Source of the DNA: Acephala macrosclerotiorum
Taxonomy: Eukaryota > Ascomycota > Leotiomycetes > Helotiales > Mollisiaceae
Assembly: GCA_014904845.1 (NCBI GenBank)
Contig: MU119500.1
Location: 1 to 63,468, forward strand
Reading direction: 5' to 3'
Length of the DNA: 63,468 bases
Every line of letters begins with the position of its first letter. The stretch's first letter is position 1. The position numbers and the translations under genes are program-made. The notes under the pieces were generated by a model. The model searched no databases and was not told the DNA's origin. It saw only the letters and a list, made by a program, of their open reading frames with translations. Shown here one piece after another: positions 1-13,546 of the stretch.

Positions 1-3000
1 AATATAAAACGTTAATTATTTTATTTTATTAAAAAAAAAAAAAATTAAAAAATTTTCGAATATAAAAATAAAAAAAAAACTCGAATAAAAAAATAATTTT
101 ATTATTAAAAATTTTTAATTTAAGTTTAATTAATATAAACGTTAATATAATATATAAATTTAAATTTATTAATTTAATCGATAAAATTAAAAAGTTTTTT
201 AAAAAATAAAAAATATTTTAAAAATATATTAAAAAATATAAAAAATATTTATTATTACGAATCGTTTTAATATTAAAAAAATTATAATTTATTTTTAAAT
301 AATTAATATTTTTATTTATTAAAAATTAATTATAAAAATTTTAATAAAATAATATTTAATTATAAAAAAATAATAATATTGAATTAAAAAAAAGTTTTTA
401 AAATTTATAAAAATAAATTTGATTATTTTAAAAAATATTAATATATTTTTTATTATAAATAAACTTTTTAAAAAATTTATTAAATATTTTTACGTTTTTT
501 TAATAAAAATTTTTTTTAAATATAATTAATTTATATTAAACGTTTGAAATAAAAATATAATAATTTTTATAATTTTATTAAAATTTTTACGAATAATAAT
601 ATTATTTTAAAAAGTAATTAATTTTATAATTTAATTCGTTCGAATTATTATAATAATTTTAAAAAACGTATTTTTGAAAATTATAATACTATTTTTAAAT
701 AATATACAAATTAAAATTTTTTATACGAATTATAATAACGAATTAATATTTTTAAAAATTCGTTAATTCGTTTTTAAATATATTTAAAATTTAAATAAAA
801 CGTTAAATCGAATCGAAATAATTATTATTAATTATATTTATAATTTTAAAAAGTATTTTTTTAAAAATACGAAAATTATTAAAATTTTAAAATAAATTAA
901 ATATAATAATATTTGTAAAATTAAAGTTTTTATTAAAATTTATATTTATTATAAAATATAAATTTAATATTTTAATATTATTATCGAATTATTATATCGA
1001 TTAATTAAAAAAAACGAATTTTTCGAATAAGAAAAAAAAATAAAAAATCGTTATAATATTTTTATAAAATAAATTTATAATAATTTTAATATTTTATAAA
1101 ATTTATTATAATTTTATTAATAAATACAAAATAATTATTTTAAATATTAATATTAATTAATAAAAATATAAAAAAATATTTAATTAATATAACGATAAAA
1201 AATAAAAATAAATAATATAATATAAATTAAAATTTTAAAATACTATTAAATGAAATTATAATACGATAAAAAAGAATATCGAAAATTTTTAAAGTATTTT
1301 CGTAAATTATAATTTTAATTATATAGTATTTATTTTATTTTTAAAACGAACGTTAATACGTTCGTCGTTTAATTAAATCGAGTAATAATAAAAAATTTTA
1401 ACGTTTTAATTATTCGTTAATTCGTTTAAATATAATTATTCGATTTCGAAATTAAATATATTATTATAAACGAATTATTTAAAAAACTACGAATAAAAAA
1501 TAATAATTTAAAAAAAAAAAATATTAACGAATTTATTATAATCGAATTTAATTATATTAAAATAATTTTAATTTCGATTAAAAAACGTAAAATTAATCGA
1601 AAAATTAAAAGTAAATCGTTTATAATTAAAAATAAATACGTAAAACGAAAATATTTATTTAAATTATTAAATTAAATTTAAAAAAAATATTTTAAATTCG
1701 ATATTTTTAATTTTTAATTTTCGATATCGATTATATTTTTCGTATACGTCGTATTAATCGCTTTTTTTAAAATTAATAAATTATTAAATAATAATAATAA
1801 TAATAATCTTTTTTTTTTTTTAATAATAATTATTTAAATTATTTTTAAAATATTATTTAATATTTAATAATTTTAAAACGATTAAAATAATTTTTGAAAA
1901 TAAAATTTCGTAAATTAATTCGAAAATTTGTCGATTATAACGTTCGAAATAAAATATTATAAAAAAATTTTATTAAATTTTATTTATTTCGATTTATTTT
2001 AAATAATTTAAAATAACGTATAATAATTATAATTAAACTATATAATAAGTTCGAATATACTAAAAAAAAACTTATTTATTATCGAATAATTAATCGATAT
2101 TATTAAAAAAAATATTATAAAAACGTTTAAAATTTTATAGTAAATTATAACGATTATTAATATAAAAATAAAAAAAAACACGAAAAAACTTTATATTTTT
2201 AAAAAATAATTTTATTATTTTATTATATTAAAATAAATATAATTAAATTTTTATAATATAAAATATTTAATAATTTAATTATAATACGAAATAATTTTTT
2301 CGATTAAATTAAAATTAAATTAATAAAAAATTCGATTTTTAAAAAAATTATTAAATTTATTTATAATAATATTATTTATAAATACAACGTTTTTAATTAT
2401 ATAAAATTAAACGAAAAACTCGAATTTAAAAAAATTATTATTAAAAAATTAAATAAATAAAATAATTAAATGAAAATATTAATTTATTATTATCGTATTA
2501 ATTATTTTAATAAAAAAAAATAAAAAAAACTAATTAAAATATTTATTAATTATTTTTTTTACAAATCGAACGATTATTTATAAATTAATTAAATATACGT
2601 TATTTTATATAATTTATAATAAAAAAATTATTTTATTTATTAAAATTCGATTTTTTATTTAAAAAATTTTCAATTAAAACGAAATATATAATCGAGCGAA
2701 ATTTTTTAAATTAAAAATTAAACAAATTAAAATACGAAACGAAAATATAAAAAAATCGAAATTAAAAAAAAATATAATTATAAATAAAATTAAATATATT
2801 TCGATATTTATTATTAAATACGAAAAAAATTAATTCGAAATTTTTTTTTATTTTAATATATAATATTAAATTATTATATAAATAATTGAATTTATATCGA
2901 ATTTTTTAAATAAATTAATTAAAAAAAAATTATTTATTCGAAAAAATAAACGAAATAATAATTCGAAAATTATATATTAAAAATCGTTTAAAAAAATTCA

Positions 3001-3547
3001 TTAAAAAAAAAATATTAAAATTTTTTAAATAATAATAAAAATAAAAATATTATTAAATTCGTTAATTTTAATAATAATAAAAAAAAACGATTAAAAAATT
3101 TCGTAATAAATAAAATATTTAAAAAATTAAAATTATAATTCGTATTTTTAAATTTAATAAAATCGAAAAAAATAAATATATATAATTTTTTAAAAATTAA
3201 ATAAATAAAAAAAATTATTAAATTTCGAAATAATAATAATTTTTTAATTGAAAATTTTTTTTTAATTTTTTTTTATTTATAACAATTTTATTTTTTTATT
3301 GATTTTTTTTAAAATATTTTTATTTATTTTAATAAACTTTATTTATACTTTGAAAAAAAAAAAATTTTTTTATTATAATCAAAACGATTTTATTATATAA
3401 AAAAATGAAATTATATTATTTTTTTTTTTTAAAAAATTTTTAATTTTTAAAATTTATAAATTTTTTTTTTAATATATTTAAATATATTTCGATTATATTT
3501 ATTTATTTATTTTTTTATTTTAATTTATATTATTTTATTAATTGAAT
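1..3547 (+). mobile_element. RIP-degraded Ty3/gypsy retrotransposon relic, copy 1
   Basis: No open reading frame survives, but plus-strand translation still shows pol-like order. At about 923-1,035 the residues resemble the RT/RNase H junction of fungal gypsy elements (a YYKI motif, then LLYRLIKKNEFFE, where intact relatives have YYRIW and PIYRLLKKG.EFEW). At about 2,020-2,190 there is an integrase zinc-finger-like stretch (IINRYY, then two blocks where RYYW and NC..CQ are expected). About 2,210-2,480 resembles the integrase core, with Trp and Gln/Arg codons turned into stops. A second copy at 46.3-48.6 kb aligns with the first 1.8 kb. LTRs were not found and the left end lies outside the window. 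The right end is bounded by the copia element at 3,548. The class call rests on recalled family patterns. Confidence 0.6.
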
Positions 3548-3715
3548 ATATTAATATATTACGTTTAATTATTGTAGTTTTTACGTATTAAATATAAAGA
3601 TTATTAATTGTTTAAAAAATTAAATTTAAAATTAAAAGTATTAATATATTTTTAAGTTTTATATTAGTTTTTTTTTAATTAAAACACGTGATAAATACGT
3701 GTATATATTTCGATA
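3548..3715 (-). repeat. LTR of A1 (3' LTR in element orientation)
   Basis: This 168-bp repeat is the same length as its partner at 10,805-10,972 and aligns with it throughout. Most differences are C/T or G/A, as expected from RIP. It begins ATATTAATATATTACG and ends near TTTCGATA; an original TG...CA terminus would be masked by transitions. This copy keeps more G bases than the right-hand LTR. Confidence 0.8.
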
Positions 3716-3720
3716 TTAGT

Positions 3721-3745
3721 AATCTCTATTTTTGTAGTAGAGATT
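3721..3745. other. Short perfect hairpin just inside the A1 3' LTR
   Basis: AATCTCTA (3,721-3,728) and TAGAGATT (3,738-3,745) form an 8-bp perfect stem around a 9-base loop. The same place in A2 and A3 reads AATTTTTA...TAAAAATT, so both arms were mutated symmetrically and the palindrome persists. It lies where a polypurine tract would be expected. Function is unknown. Confidence 0.55.
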
Positions 3746-4800
3746 TAATTTATTTTTTAGTGTAATTTTTTATTTAATTGTAGATTTAATAAATAATTTT
3801 ATAGTTTAAAAATTTAATATTTATAAAACGATTATAAAAAATTGTTCGTTTAAAAGAAATAAATAAAAATTTTTGTAATTTTATTAATTATATTATAAAT
3901 TCTTTATAATAATTATAATTTTTTCGTATAACGCTAATTAAACAATTTTTAAAAAAAGAAAAACTCGTTTTAAAATAAAAAATATTTTTTAATTTTAATA
4001 TTTTGTATTATATTTATATTTTTTTTTATATGTGTATTTTAATTTTTATTTTAATTAGTTTTTTGTTTTCGTAAAATTGGTATAAAATTTGATTTAATAG
4101 TATTTTAATCGTAATAAAAAAAGTATTGCAAATTGTATCGTTTTAGTTTTTAATTGCTCGTATATTCGTAAGAAAATCGAAAAAATATTGATTAATACGT
4201 AGATCGATAATCGGAATTAAAAAAATAATTAGATTAATAATTTAATTATTTCGTATTCGGATTATAAAGTTTTTTTTTTATTTATATTATATTTTAAAAA
4301 ATCGTATTTTATATAATTAATAAGTTTTTATTCGTAGTATTAATCGCGTCGTATAATTATTGAGAGTATTAATAATTCGACGCGTTTTAAACGCGATCGA
4401 GTTTTTGTAATACGATATTTTAATCGATTTAAAGTTTAATTAATAGAATCGAAATTTATTAAAACGTAAAAAAGTTTTAAAATTAATTTATTATAATAAA
4501 GAATTTATATTTAATATTGTTATTAATAAAATTAAAAGATCGATAATAGAATAAATAAATCAAATAATAAAATTGTAAAATCGATAATAATTAATTATAT
4601 TTTTGTATTTTTAAAAGTTTAATTCGAAATAGATTAATTTATTCGATTTAAAAAAATAAAATTTTAGTTTTATTTTAAATTTTATTTCTTTTTATTTATT
4701 TTTTTATTTTAATCGTAAAATTATTCGTATTAATAAACGTTTATAAAATTTTATTTAAATTGAATTTTATTATAGTATTTATCGAATTATTATTTTTATA

Positions 4801-5220
4801 TATTTATTATACTTTTTACAATTTTTTACGTTCGTATAATTATTTCAAGATTATAATATCGATTATAAAACGTTTTTTATTCGTTATTTTTAATTTTATT
4901 AAATAATCGTATAAAAAATACGAATTCGTATAAATAATAATAAAAATATTAAATAAATCGAATTATTTTACAATTATATTAATAGTAAAAACTATTACAA
5001 TTATTATATTTATTCTATTAATTATTTCGTAAATCTCAAATATTAAAACGTTTTTAATAATTTTTTTACATTTTGTAAAATTCTAATATATTAAATTACT
5101 TTTTATTTTAAAATCGTTTTTCGTTCGAGTCTCGTTAGCGATTATAATTACGTATTCAATTTATGAGTTCAAATCGATATTATTAGCGTATAAATCGTCT
5201 ACAAATACAAATATTTTAAT
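4801..5220 (-). pseudogene. Copia pol RNase H relic in A1
   Basis: Minus-strand translation from about 5,220 downward gives FVDDLYANNIDLNS, then IEYVIIIANETRTKNDFKIK, then TKCKKIIKNVLIFEIY, then VYTNSY-type residues (read as IYTNSYFLYDYLIKL). This order matches the C-terminal RNase H region of fungal copia pol, in which relatives read FANNKDLSSQ, KCKRVTRSVLASEIY and CTDSYSLYE. Gln and Trp codons have become stops and many Ala/Val/Thr codons have become Ile/Asn, all explained by C-to-T and G-to-A changes. The comparison uses recalled family consensus. Confidence 0.75.
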
Positions 5221-8200
5221 TATTTTTAAATCGATCGAAATATAATAAATATTACGCAATAAATTATTTTATTATTATTTTAATTTTTTATTTAAAATCG
5301 TTATATTTTTTTTCATTGAAATTTAATATTATATAGCGATTAATAAATTAAAAACAATTTTTAATTAATAAATAAACGTAATATACGTTTCGTAAACTCG
5401 TTATTTATAATATTATTTAAAATAATTTATAGATTTTAAATCGATAAATTCGATTTTTTTTATTTTAAATTTTTTATTTAAATCGTATTTTGTTTTCGTT
5501 TTATAATTATATAATCTTATTATTAAATATTAATTAATTCGTAAATATTAATATTTTTTATTTTTTATTTACAATTTAATTTTTTTTAATTTTTTTTTTT
5601 TTAAATCTATAAATTATAATATTAATAATTTTAACGTATTATTTATTTATATATTAATAATCTCGAATATTTTTTTAATTTTTTTAATTAAAAAACAAAA
5701 ATCATATATCGAAAATTTTATTTTCAATTCAAAAATATAATATTTATAATATATAACGAATTAATAAATATTTATTTTTACGAGTTTATATAATAATTTT
5801 TTTATAATTATAATTATTTTTTTGAAATAAAAATATATTATTTTTTTTAATAAATTAATAAAAATTAAAATAAAAATTAAAATAAAAATTAAAATAAAAA
5901 TTAAAATTAAAATTAAAATTGTTTTTTAATTTATTCGTTAAATAATAAAAATTTTTATAAAAATAATTTTTTTTAATTCGTTATTAAAAATTTAAATTAC
6001 AATTTTCGTTTTTTCATATAATTCGTTTATTATTTTATTTTTGATTTCGTGTATTAATTTAAATTTAAAAATTAAAATATTTTTATACGTAATTAAATTA
6101 TATTATATAAATTCAAAAACGTTTTTTATAAATAATTTATTTTATTTTTTTTATTATAAAACTTCGAAAAATTTTTTAAATATAATAATAATTTCTTTTT
6201 TTCGTAATTTGATTACAAGTTTTATATATTTTTTTTTTTTATTTATTATATAAATTATATCGATTGTAATTTTTTTTTTATATAATATTAATTAAAATTT
6301 TTATTATTCGTAAAATCGCTATTATTATTATCGATATTCGTAGAATTAAAATATTTTTATTCGAAATAAATTGTAAATTTAAATTTATTTTTCGTATTTC
6401 TCGATTGTTTATAACGTTTAAATTGATTTTCAATTAAAATTAAATAATTATTATCGTCGTTTTTTTAATTTTTATTTTTTTATATTATATTTATCGTTTT
6501 TTATTTCTCGTTTTTTTATATAATTTTTATAATTTATTTTTTTATCGATTTTTTAATTTACGATTTTCGAAAATAAAATTTAATTATAATTAATTTAAAA
6601 TTTATTAATTTGTAAAATAATTATATAATATATTTTTCGTTTGTAATCGCTAATAATTTATATAGTCTTTTTTATTTTTTGTATTTTTTAAAAACTCGAA
6701 TTTCGAAATTAATTAATAAATTTAAAGTTATTAAAATATTAAAATCGTTTCTTATTATTATTGCGTTGTTGATTTATCGTTTAATTTGTATACGACGAAA
6801 TTCGTTTATTATTTTACGAATCGCGTTTACTTTTTTTATTATTATCGACGTAAAAATATTTGTATTGAAAATTTTAAAATATATTTTAAATACTAATAAA
6901 ATTAATACGAATTCGTTCGATTTTATTAAATCGTTATAAGTTTTTATTATTATTTATAGTATTTAATTTTTTGTAATATATTTTATTATTATTTTCAATA
7001 TAATCGTATAAATTTATCGTAATAAAATATAGTATCGTTTAATTTTTTTAATAAAATTATATATTTTTATTAAAACTTTTTTTATTTTTATTATTACCAT
7101 TTTTATTTATTATTTAAATTTCGCGAATATAAATTTTTTTTTAATATTATAAATTAAAATTTTTAATAATTTTAAATACGTATTAATTTAATACTTTTTA
7201 ATTACGTTTTATATAAATCGTATAAACATTTTTATAACGAATTGTACGTTTTAAAATTTTATAATAAAATCTATAAATTGTAAAATTGTATTATTATTTA
7301 AATATATAATATTAATAATTACAAAATAATTAAATTCGTAATCGTTTATTAAAAAAAATTTAAATCGTTTTAACGATTTCGCGTTTATTTAATAATAATA
7401 ATAAAATTTATTAATTTATTTTAATTATTAAAATATAAAATTTTTATATTTAATTTTATTAAAAATATTTACAAATCGTTATATCGATAAGTATTTAAAT
7501 TTTTTATATACGCATTATAAATTTATATTTATTAAATAATACTAAATAAAAACTTTTTTTAATTTTATTAATAAAATTTATAAATATTTTTATTTTCGTA
7601 TAATCGATACGATTTTATTATTATTACGTTTTTTTATACGATTTTTTACGTTATTAAATTAAATTTTAAGTCTATTTATATTTTTTAAAAATAATAAAAA
7701 TAATATATTGTAAAATACGATATAAAAAGTAACGTTTTTAATAAAAATATAAATTTTAATCGTATTTTCGATTTTTATATTATTTATTTCGAATTAAAAA
7801 ATTTTTTCGCGATTTGAAATATTAAATTTAATTCGTAAATTAATTTTTTATAAAATTATAAATTGATCGTATTTTACAATTAATATAGCGATTATATTTA
7901 TATTTAATAATATATTTTAAAAAAATTTTATAGTATATTTATTCGTAAATTAAAAAAAAAATTTAATTTCAATTTTTTTTAATTAAATAAAATATATCGT
8001 TTTTAATTAATAAATATTATATTATTTAATTATTTAATTTTATAATTAATTTTTTAATATTAATATATTTTACGATAAAGAAATTAATTTTTATAAGTTT
8101 TTTATTGTTTTTTTTTTATTTCTCGAAATCGAATTTTTTTATATTTAAAATAAAAACGTTAAAAATATTTATTTTATTTTCGTTTTCGAGTTTTTTTATT

Positions 8201-10804
8201 TTTTTTTTATAAATTAAAAAAGTTTAATAATTTATTATAAAAACGTGTTTTTTATATCGAAAATAGATTTCGTTTTTAAATTTTTCGTATATTTGTCGTT
8301 TTTTTTTTAAAACGTGTTTTATAGATTAATAATTTATTTTTTTATAAATATAATTTATTTTTTTTTAAATAATTATTTCGATTGTATTTGTCGTATTTTT
8401 AATTTTTATAATCGTAATTATATTTATTTTAATCGTATTTATTATCGCGATTTTTATTTATATTATATTTATCGTATTTATAATTAACGAAATAAATATT
8501 AAAATTTAATTACTTTGTATTTCGTTTTTTTTTAATTAATTAAATAATATAATATAATTAATATTAAATTTTTTTAATGTATTTTTAAAATTTGTAAAAT
8601 ATATACGATATTTTTTAATATTATTATAAACTTATAAAATATAATTTTTTATATTATTATTTTTATAATTTTTTTTCGATTATTTTTTTCAAATTTATTA
8701 TAATTTATTAAATAATAATTCAAAATTCTCGATTAATTTTTTTATAAAAAAATTTTTAACGATATTTCGTAAAATAAATTTTTTTTATTTTTTTTAATAT
8801 ATTATTAAAATATATAAAATCTCGAATTTAATTTTTATATATTTAATAATTTTTTTAAACGAATAATTATAATTAAAAATATTATTTAAATAAAAATTTC
8901 GTATTTATTTTTTTAATATAATTAAAAACGTTTTTTTATATATATTCGACGTAATATTTATACTATTATAATAAACTCGAAATAATTTTAATTTTTTATC
9001 GAAAAAATCGTAAATTGCTTTTTTATATTTATTATTATTATTAAAATAAGATTTTTTTAAATTATTAAATTTTTTAATTATTTAATTTTTTAAATTTCGT
9101 TTTTTTATTTTTACTCGAAATTTTAAATTTTTTTTTTTATATTATACAATTAATATTCATCGTAAATTTTTTATTACAAATAATCGATTTTTCGAAGTTT
9201 ATAATCGTTTTATTATATATTAAAAAATTGAAAAATTTATTATTGTAAAAAATTTAATTTTAATAGATTTTTTTATTTTTATTATAAATAATATTATATT
9301 TATTTAAAAATTTATTTGTAATATTAGTTTTTTATTATTTTTTCTCGAATAAATATTCTTTTTTTAAATATTACTATTTTAAATCAATTTATTTTGTAAT
9401 AAATCGTAATTTCGCGTTTATTTTTTATTTCAATAAAAATTTCAATAATATTCTCAAGTTTTTAAAATAATAATTTCAAAAATACGTATATTTTATTTTT
9501 ATTTCGAAATATTTTTTATTGTAATTTTTAATTTGTATTTAAAATTTTAAAAACTATTTTCTCGTTTTTTCGAATTAATACTTTTTAAGATTTTTACAAA
9601 TTTAACTATCGAATAATAAATATTTTTTATTTAAATTTTTATCGTATATTCAATTTAAATTATAATTTTTATAATTTATTTGAAATAATCGAATTTAATC
9701 GTAATTAGTTCTTTAAATTAAATCGAGAATTCAAATTTTTTTTTTCTATTTATTATTATATTTCTATGTTTAATTAAATTATATATTATTATCGTTTTTA
9801 AATAAAAATTTCAATTTATTCGTTTAATCGTTTATGTAATATATAAACACTATTCTCTTTAAAGTAATTCTTTAAATAAATAATACTATTATTAATAATT
9901 ATTTTAAAATATATTATTTTTTAATTTTTAAAATTATTTATATAAAAATTTTATAAAATAATATTTTTATATTTGAATTTTTTAAATATTTTGAATTTAT
10001 ATAAAATAAATCCATTTATTATAAACTTATTTAAATTTAATTTCTCGAAATCGATTTACTTTTTATATTCGTTTTTATTATAATAAAAAAAACTTTTTTT
10101 TATTATACGTTTATTTAAACTAATTTTATTTAAAATAAAAAAAATTAAAATAAATATTCGTAATCTCTCGTACTCGTTATTAAATAATAAAAAAATATTC
10201 GAAAAAAATAAATCGTTTTTCGAATAAATTTTATTTTTATTTTAAATATTAATTTTTATTATTTTAAAATATCGATTTATATTCAATAAATTTATTTATT
10301 TATGTATAAAATATAAATAAAAATTCAAATTAATCGTAATTTAAATACATTTCAAATAACGTAAAAATTTATTATTTTTAAAAAAAAAACGTAACGTATA
10401 ACGCTTTTTATCGTTTTAATTATCGATTTAAAAAAAATAAAATTTTCGTAATCGATTTTTTTATCGTACGTAATAAACGCAAATTAAAAAAACGTAATTA
10501 AAATTTCAATAATTATTTTTTTAAACTTTTAATATTATACGTAAAATCTTTTAAATATTGAAAAAAATATAAAGCGTAAAACTTTTAAATATCGAAAAAA
10601 TTATATTTCTTTACATAGAATCTTTTTAGTACTTTTTTGTAAAATCTTTTAAATATTGAAAAAAAATTAAATACGTATTTTTAAATTTCGAAAAAATATA
10701 TACTTTTTTACATAAAAACTTTTTCTAGTTTAAATTTTATTATTCTATACTCAATTAATAAAATTAAATATTAATTAGTATTAATAATATTAAAATACTC
10801 GAAT

Positions 10805-10972
10805 ATATTAATATATCACGTTTAATTACTATAATTTTTACGTATTAAATATAAAAATTATTAATTATTTAAAAAATTAAATTTAAAATTAAAAATATTA
10901 ATATATTTTCAAATTTTATATTAATTTTCTTTTAATTAAAATACGTAATAAATACGTATATATATTTCGATA
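10805..10972 (-). repeat. LTR of A1 (5' LTR in element orientation)
   Basis: A 168-bp direct-repeat partner of 3,548-3,715. It keeps C bases where the left copy keeps G bases, for example TATATCACG here against TATATTACG on the left. This suggests the two LTRs were mutated with different strand bias. The next 205 bp (10,973-11,177) are AT-rich with no recognisable feature and separate A1 from A2. Confidence 0.8.
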
Positions 10973-11177
10973 TTTATTTAAATATTTTATAATAATTTTT
11001 TTTAAAAAATTTTATATATTTTTTTTTTTATAAAAACGATTTATAAATATTTTATTTATTTTTTTTTTTTTTTTAAAATTTATTTAATATATTTTATAAA
11101 AAATTAATATAAAATTATTTATTTAAAATTTTTAAAAATTTTTATTCGAAATTAGTATTATAATATTTTAATTATAT

Positions 11178-11342
11178 ATATTAATATATTTTAANNNNNN
11201 NNNNATTTTTACGTATTAAATATAAAAATTATTAATTATTTAAAAAATTAAATTTAAAATTAAAAATATTAATATATTTTCAAATTTTATATTAATTTTT
11301 TTTAATTAAAATACGTAATAAATACGTATATATATTTCGATA
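11178..11342 (-). repeat. Left LTR of A2, containing a 10-base N run
   Basis: Aligns with the A1 and A3 LTRs from ATATTAATATATT to the terminal TTTCGATA. Bases 11,195-11,204 are N. Confidence 0.7.
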
Positions 11343-12096
11343 TTAATAATTTTTATTTTTATAATAAAAATTCAATTTATTTTTTAATATAATTTTTTAT
11401 TTAATCGTAAATTTAATAAATAATTTCGTAATTTAAAAATTTAATATTTATAAAACGATTATAAAAAATTATTTGTTTAAAAAAAATAAATAAAAAATTT
11501 TATAATAATTATAATTTTTTTATATAACGTTAATTAAACAATTTTTAAAAAAAGAAAAATTCGCTTTAAAATAAAAAATATTTTTTAATTTTAATATTTC
11601 GTATTATATTTATATTTTTTTTTATATATATATTTTAATTTTTATTTTAATTAATTTTTTTTTTTCGTAAAATTAATATAAAATTTAATTTGATAATATT
11701 TTAATTATAATAAAAAAATCATTATAAATTATATCGTTTTAATTTTTAATTATTTATATATTCGTAAAAAAATTTAAAAAATATTAATTAATATATAAAT
11801 TAATAATCGAAATTAAAAAAGTAATTAAATTAATAATTTAATTATTTCGTATTCGAATTATAAAAATTTTTTTATTTATATTATATTTTAAAAAATCGTA
11901 TTTTATACAATTAATAAATTTTTATTCGTAATATTAATCGCGTTATATAATTATTAAAAATATTAATAATTTAACGCGTTTTAAATACGATCGAGTTTTT
12001 ATAATATAATATTTTAATTGATTTAAAATTTAATTAATAAAATTAGAATTTATTAAAACGTAAAAAAGTTTTAAAATTGTATTTAGTATTATTATT

Positions 12097-12304
12097 TGTT
12101 AGTATTACTAAAAATACTTATTATTAATAATAAATTAAAAACGAAATAAACAAATAAATTAAATAATTCGTTGATTGATTATAAATTCTAAATTTAATAA
12201 ACGCATAAGAATTGAAAAATATAATCTCAATTCTAGCGCAAGCGGCGCTAGTCCCGATCTGGCCTAGTACCGCACGTGACTACTAAACTAATATTGTATT
12301 TATA
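12097..12304 (-). repeat. LTR of B1 with GC-rich core
   Basis: 208 bp, beginning TGTTAGTATTACTA and ending GTATTTATA. Positions about 12,230-12,285 are GC-balanced, including GCGCAAGCGGCGCTAG and ACCGCACGTGACTAC, inside otherwise AT-rich sequence. The core is nearly identical to that in the partner LTR. Confidence 0.87.
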
Positions 12305-12699
12305 CTAGTAATTTTTTCTTTGTAACAAAAACTAATTTAATTTAATTATTTAAAAAACGTTATTATTATTTTTTTTTATCGTAGTTTATTAATATATAAA
12401 ACTCGTTAATATTTTAATGTAAAAATTATATAATTAAGTTTTAAAAACAACGTTAATAGACTAATATTGTTCTCGAAGTTTATCGAGAATTATAAGTATT
12501 GAAATTGAAATAATTTTTTTTTTTTTAGTTTTATAAATCAAATAATTATAAAATTCGAAATATAATATAAAAATTTTTATTTTTTTATTTTTTTTCTCAA
12601 TAAATATTCTCTTTAATTTTCTACGCTATTTTTATCGTTTTTTTTTTTTTAATTCGTTTTTTTATTCGAATTTTAAAGTAATTCGTATTAAGAAATTTT

Positions 12700-13010
12700 T
12701 TTAAAGTTTTATTAAATATTGATTTTATTATAATATTTATTAAATTATTTTAATCGTTAATTTATTGAATTTTTTATAGTTTTTTACGTTTATACAATTA
12801 GTAAAAAATTATAATATCGATTATAAAACGCTTTTTTTTAATCGTTTTCAGTTTAATTAAATACTTGTATAACGAATATAAATTTGTATAAACGATTATC
12901 GAAATCTTAAAAAAATCGAATTATTAAATAATTATATTAATAATAAATTTGATTGCGATTATTATATTGATTCTTTTTATTATATTATATATTTTGAAAA
13001 TTAAAATTTT
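12700..13010 (-). pseudogene. Copia pol RNase H relic in B1
   Basis: Minus-strand translation shows VYTNLYSLYKYLIKL followed by a KKKRFIIDIIIF-like stretch and, nearer the LTR, a C-terminal block (KTLKKFLNTNYFKIRIKK) like the end of fungal copia pol. The order and spacing match the A1 relic, so A and B belong to related lineages. Stops replace Gln and Trp codons. Confidence 0.75.
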
Positions 13011-13503
13011 TATTGTTTACAAATAAATTATCAATAAAAACGAAAAATTTTATTGTAAATAAATCGAAAATAATATATTTGAGTTTTTAATCTAAGTTTT
13101 TAATTTATTATTTTAATTTTTTATTTAATATAATAATTTTTTTTTTGTTAAATTTTAATATTAAATAATAATAAATAAATTGAAAATTGTTTTAAATTAA
13201 TAAATTGTAATAATATAAATTTTTTTAATTCGTTGTTTTTAATATTTAATTTGAAAATTAAATAATTTAATATTTATTAATTTAATTCTTTTATTTTGAT
13301 TTTTTTATTATAATTAAATTGTATTTTCGAATTGAATTAAAATATATTTATTAAAAATTAATAATATTTCTAGTATTAAAACTTTTTTAAATTTGATTAA
13401 AAATTTAATTTTATTAAATTCGTTTTTCTCGAGAATAAAAATTTTTTCTTTTACTAATATAAGCGTATTATCGATTTGCATTTTAATAATACTAAAAAAA
13501 ATT

Positions 13504-13546
13504 TTAATAATCGTAATTAGAAAATAAAAATCGTATATCGATATAA
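13504..13546 (-). other. Pol block shared by the A, B and C copia families
   Basis: On the minus strand this reads ATATCGATATACGATTTTTA and onward. Nearly the same sequence occurs on the plus strand of C1 (26,346-26,392) and C2 (about 32,648-32,690), and in a shorter form on the minus strand of A1 (about 5,695-5,715). It lies upstream of the RNase H relic in each case, so it is probably part of the reverse transcriptase region. The exact motif is not identifiable. Confidence 0.5.

Larger units (their letters stand above)
3548..10972 (-). mobile_element. Copia-type LTR retrotransposon A1, RIP-degraded, both LTRs present
   Basis: This is a 7.4-kb element bounded by two direct repeats of equal length (168 bp, 3,548-3,715 and 10,805-10,972). 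Pol reads on the minus strand: a recognisable RNase H relic lies near the left LTR, so the left LTR is the 3' one. Copies A2 (11,178 onward) and A3 (52,742-59,937) are collinear. A1 is the least eroded of the three: several non-CpG C and G bases survive that are A or T in A2 and A3. No target duplication could be matched (left flank TAATT or TGAAT, right flank TTTAT). Short plus-strand open frames at 6,041-6,253 and 6,679-6,939 are antisense to pol and are not treated as genes. Confidence 0.8.

Noticed and set aside
6041..6939. Open frames of 70 and 86 codons on the plus strand inside A1
   Set aside because: They are antisense to the pol relic, rich in Ile/Phe/Asn/Lys as expected from AT-rich DNA, and have no counterpart open frame in A2 or A3.
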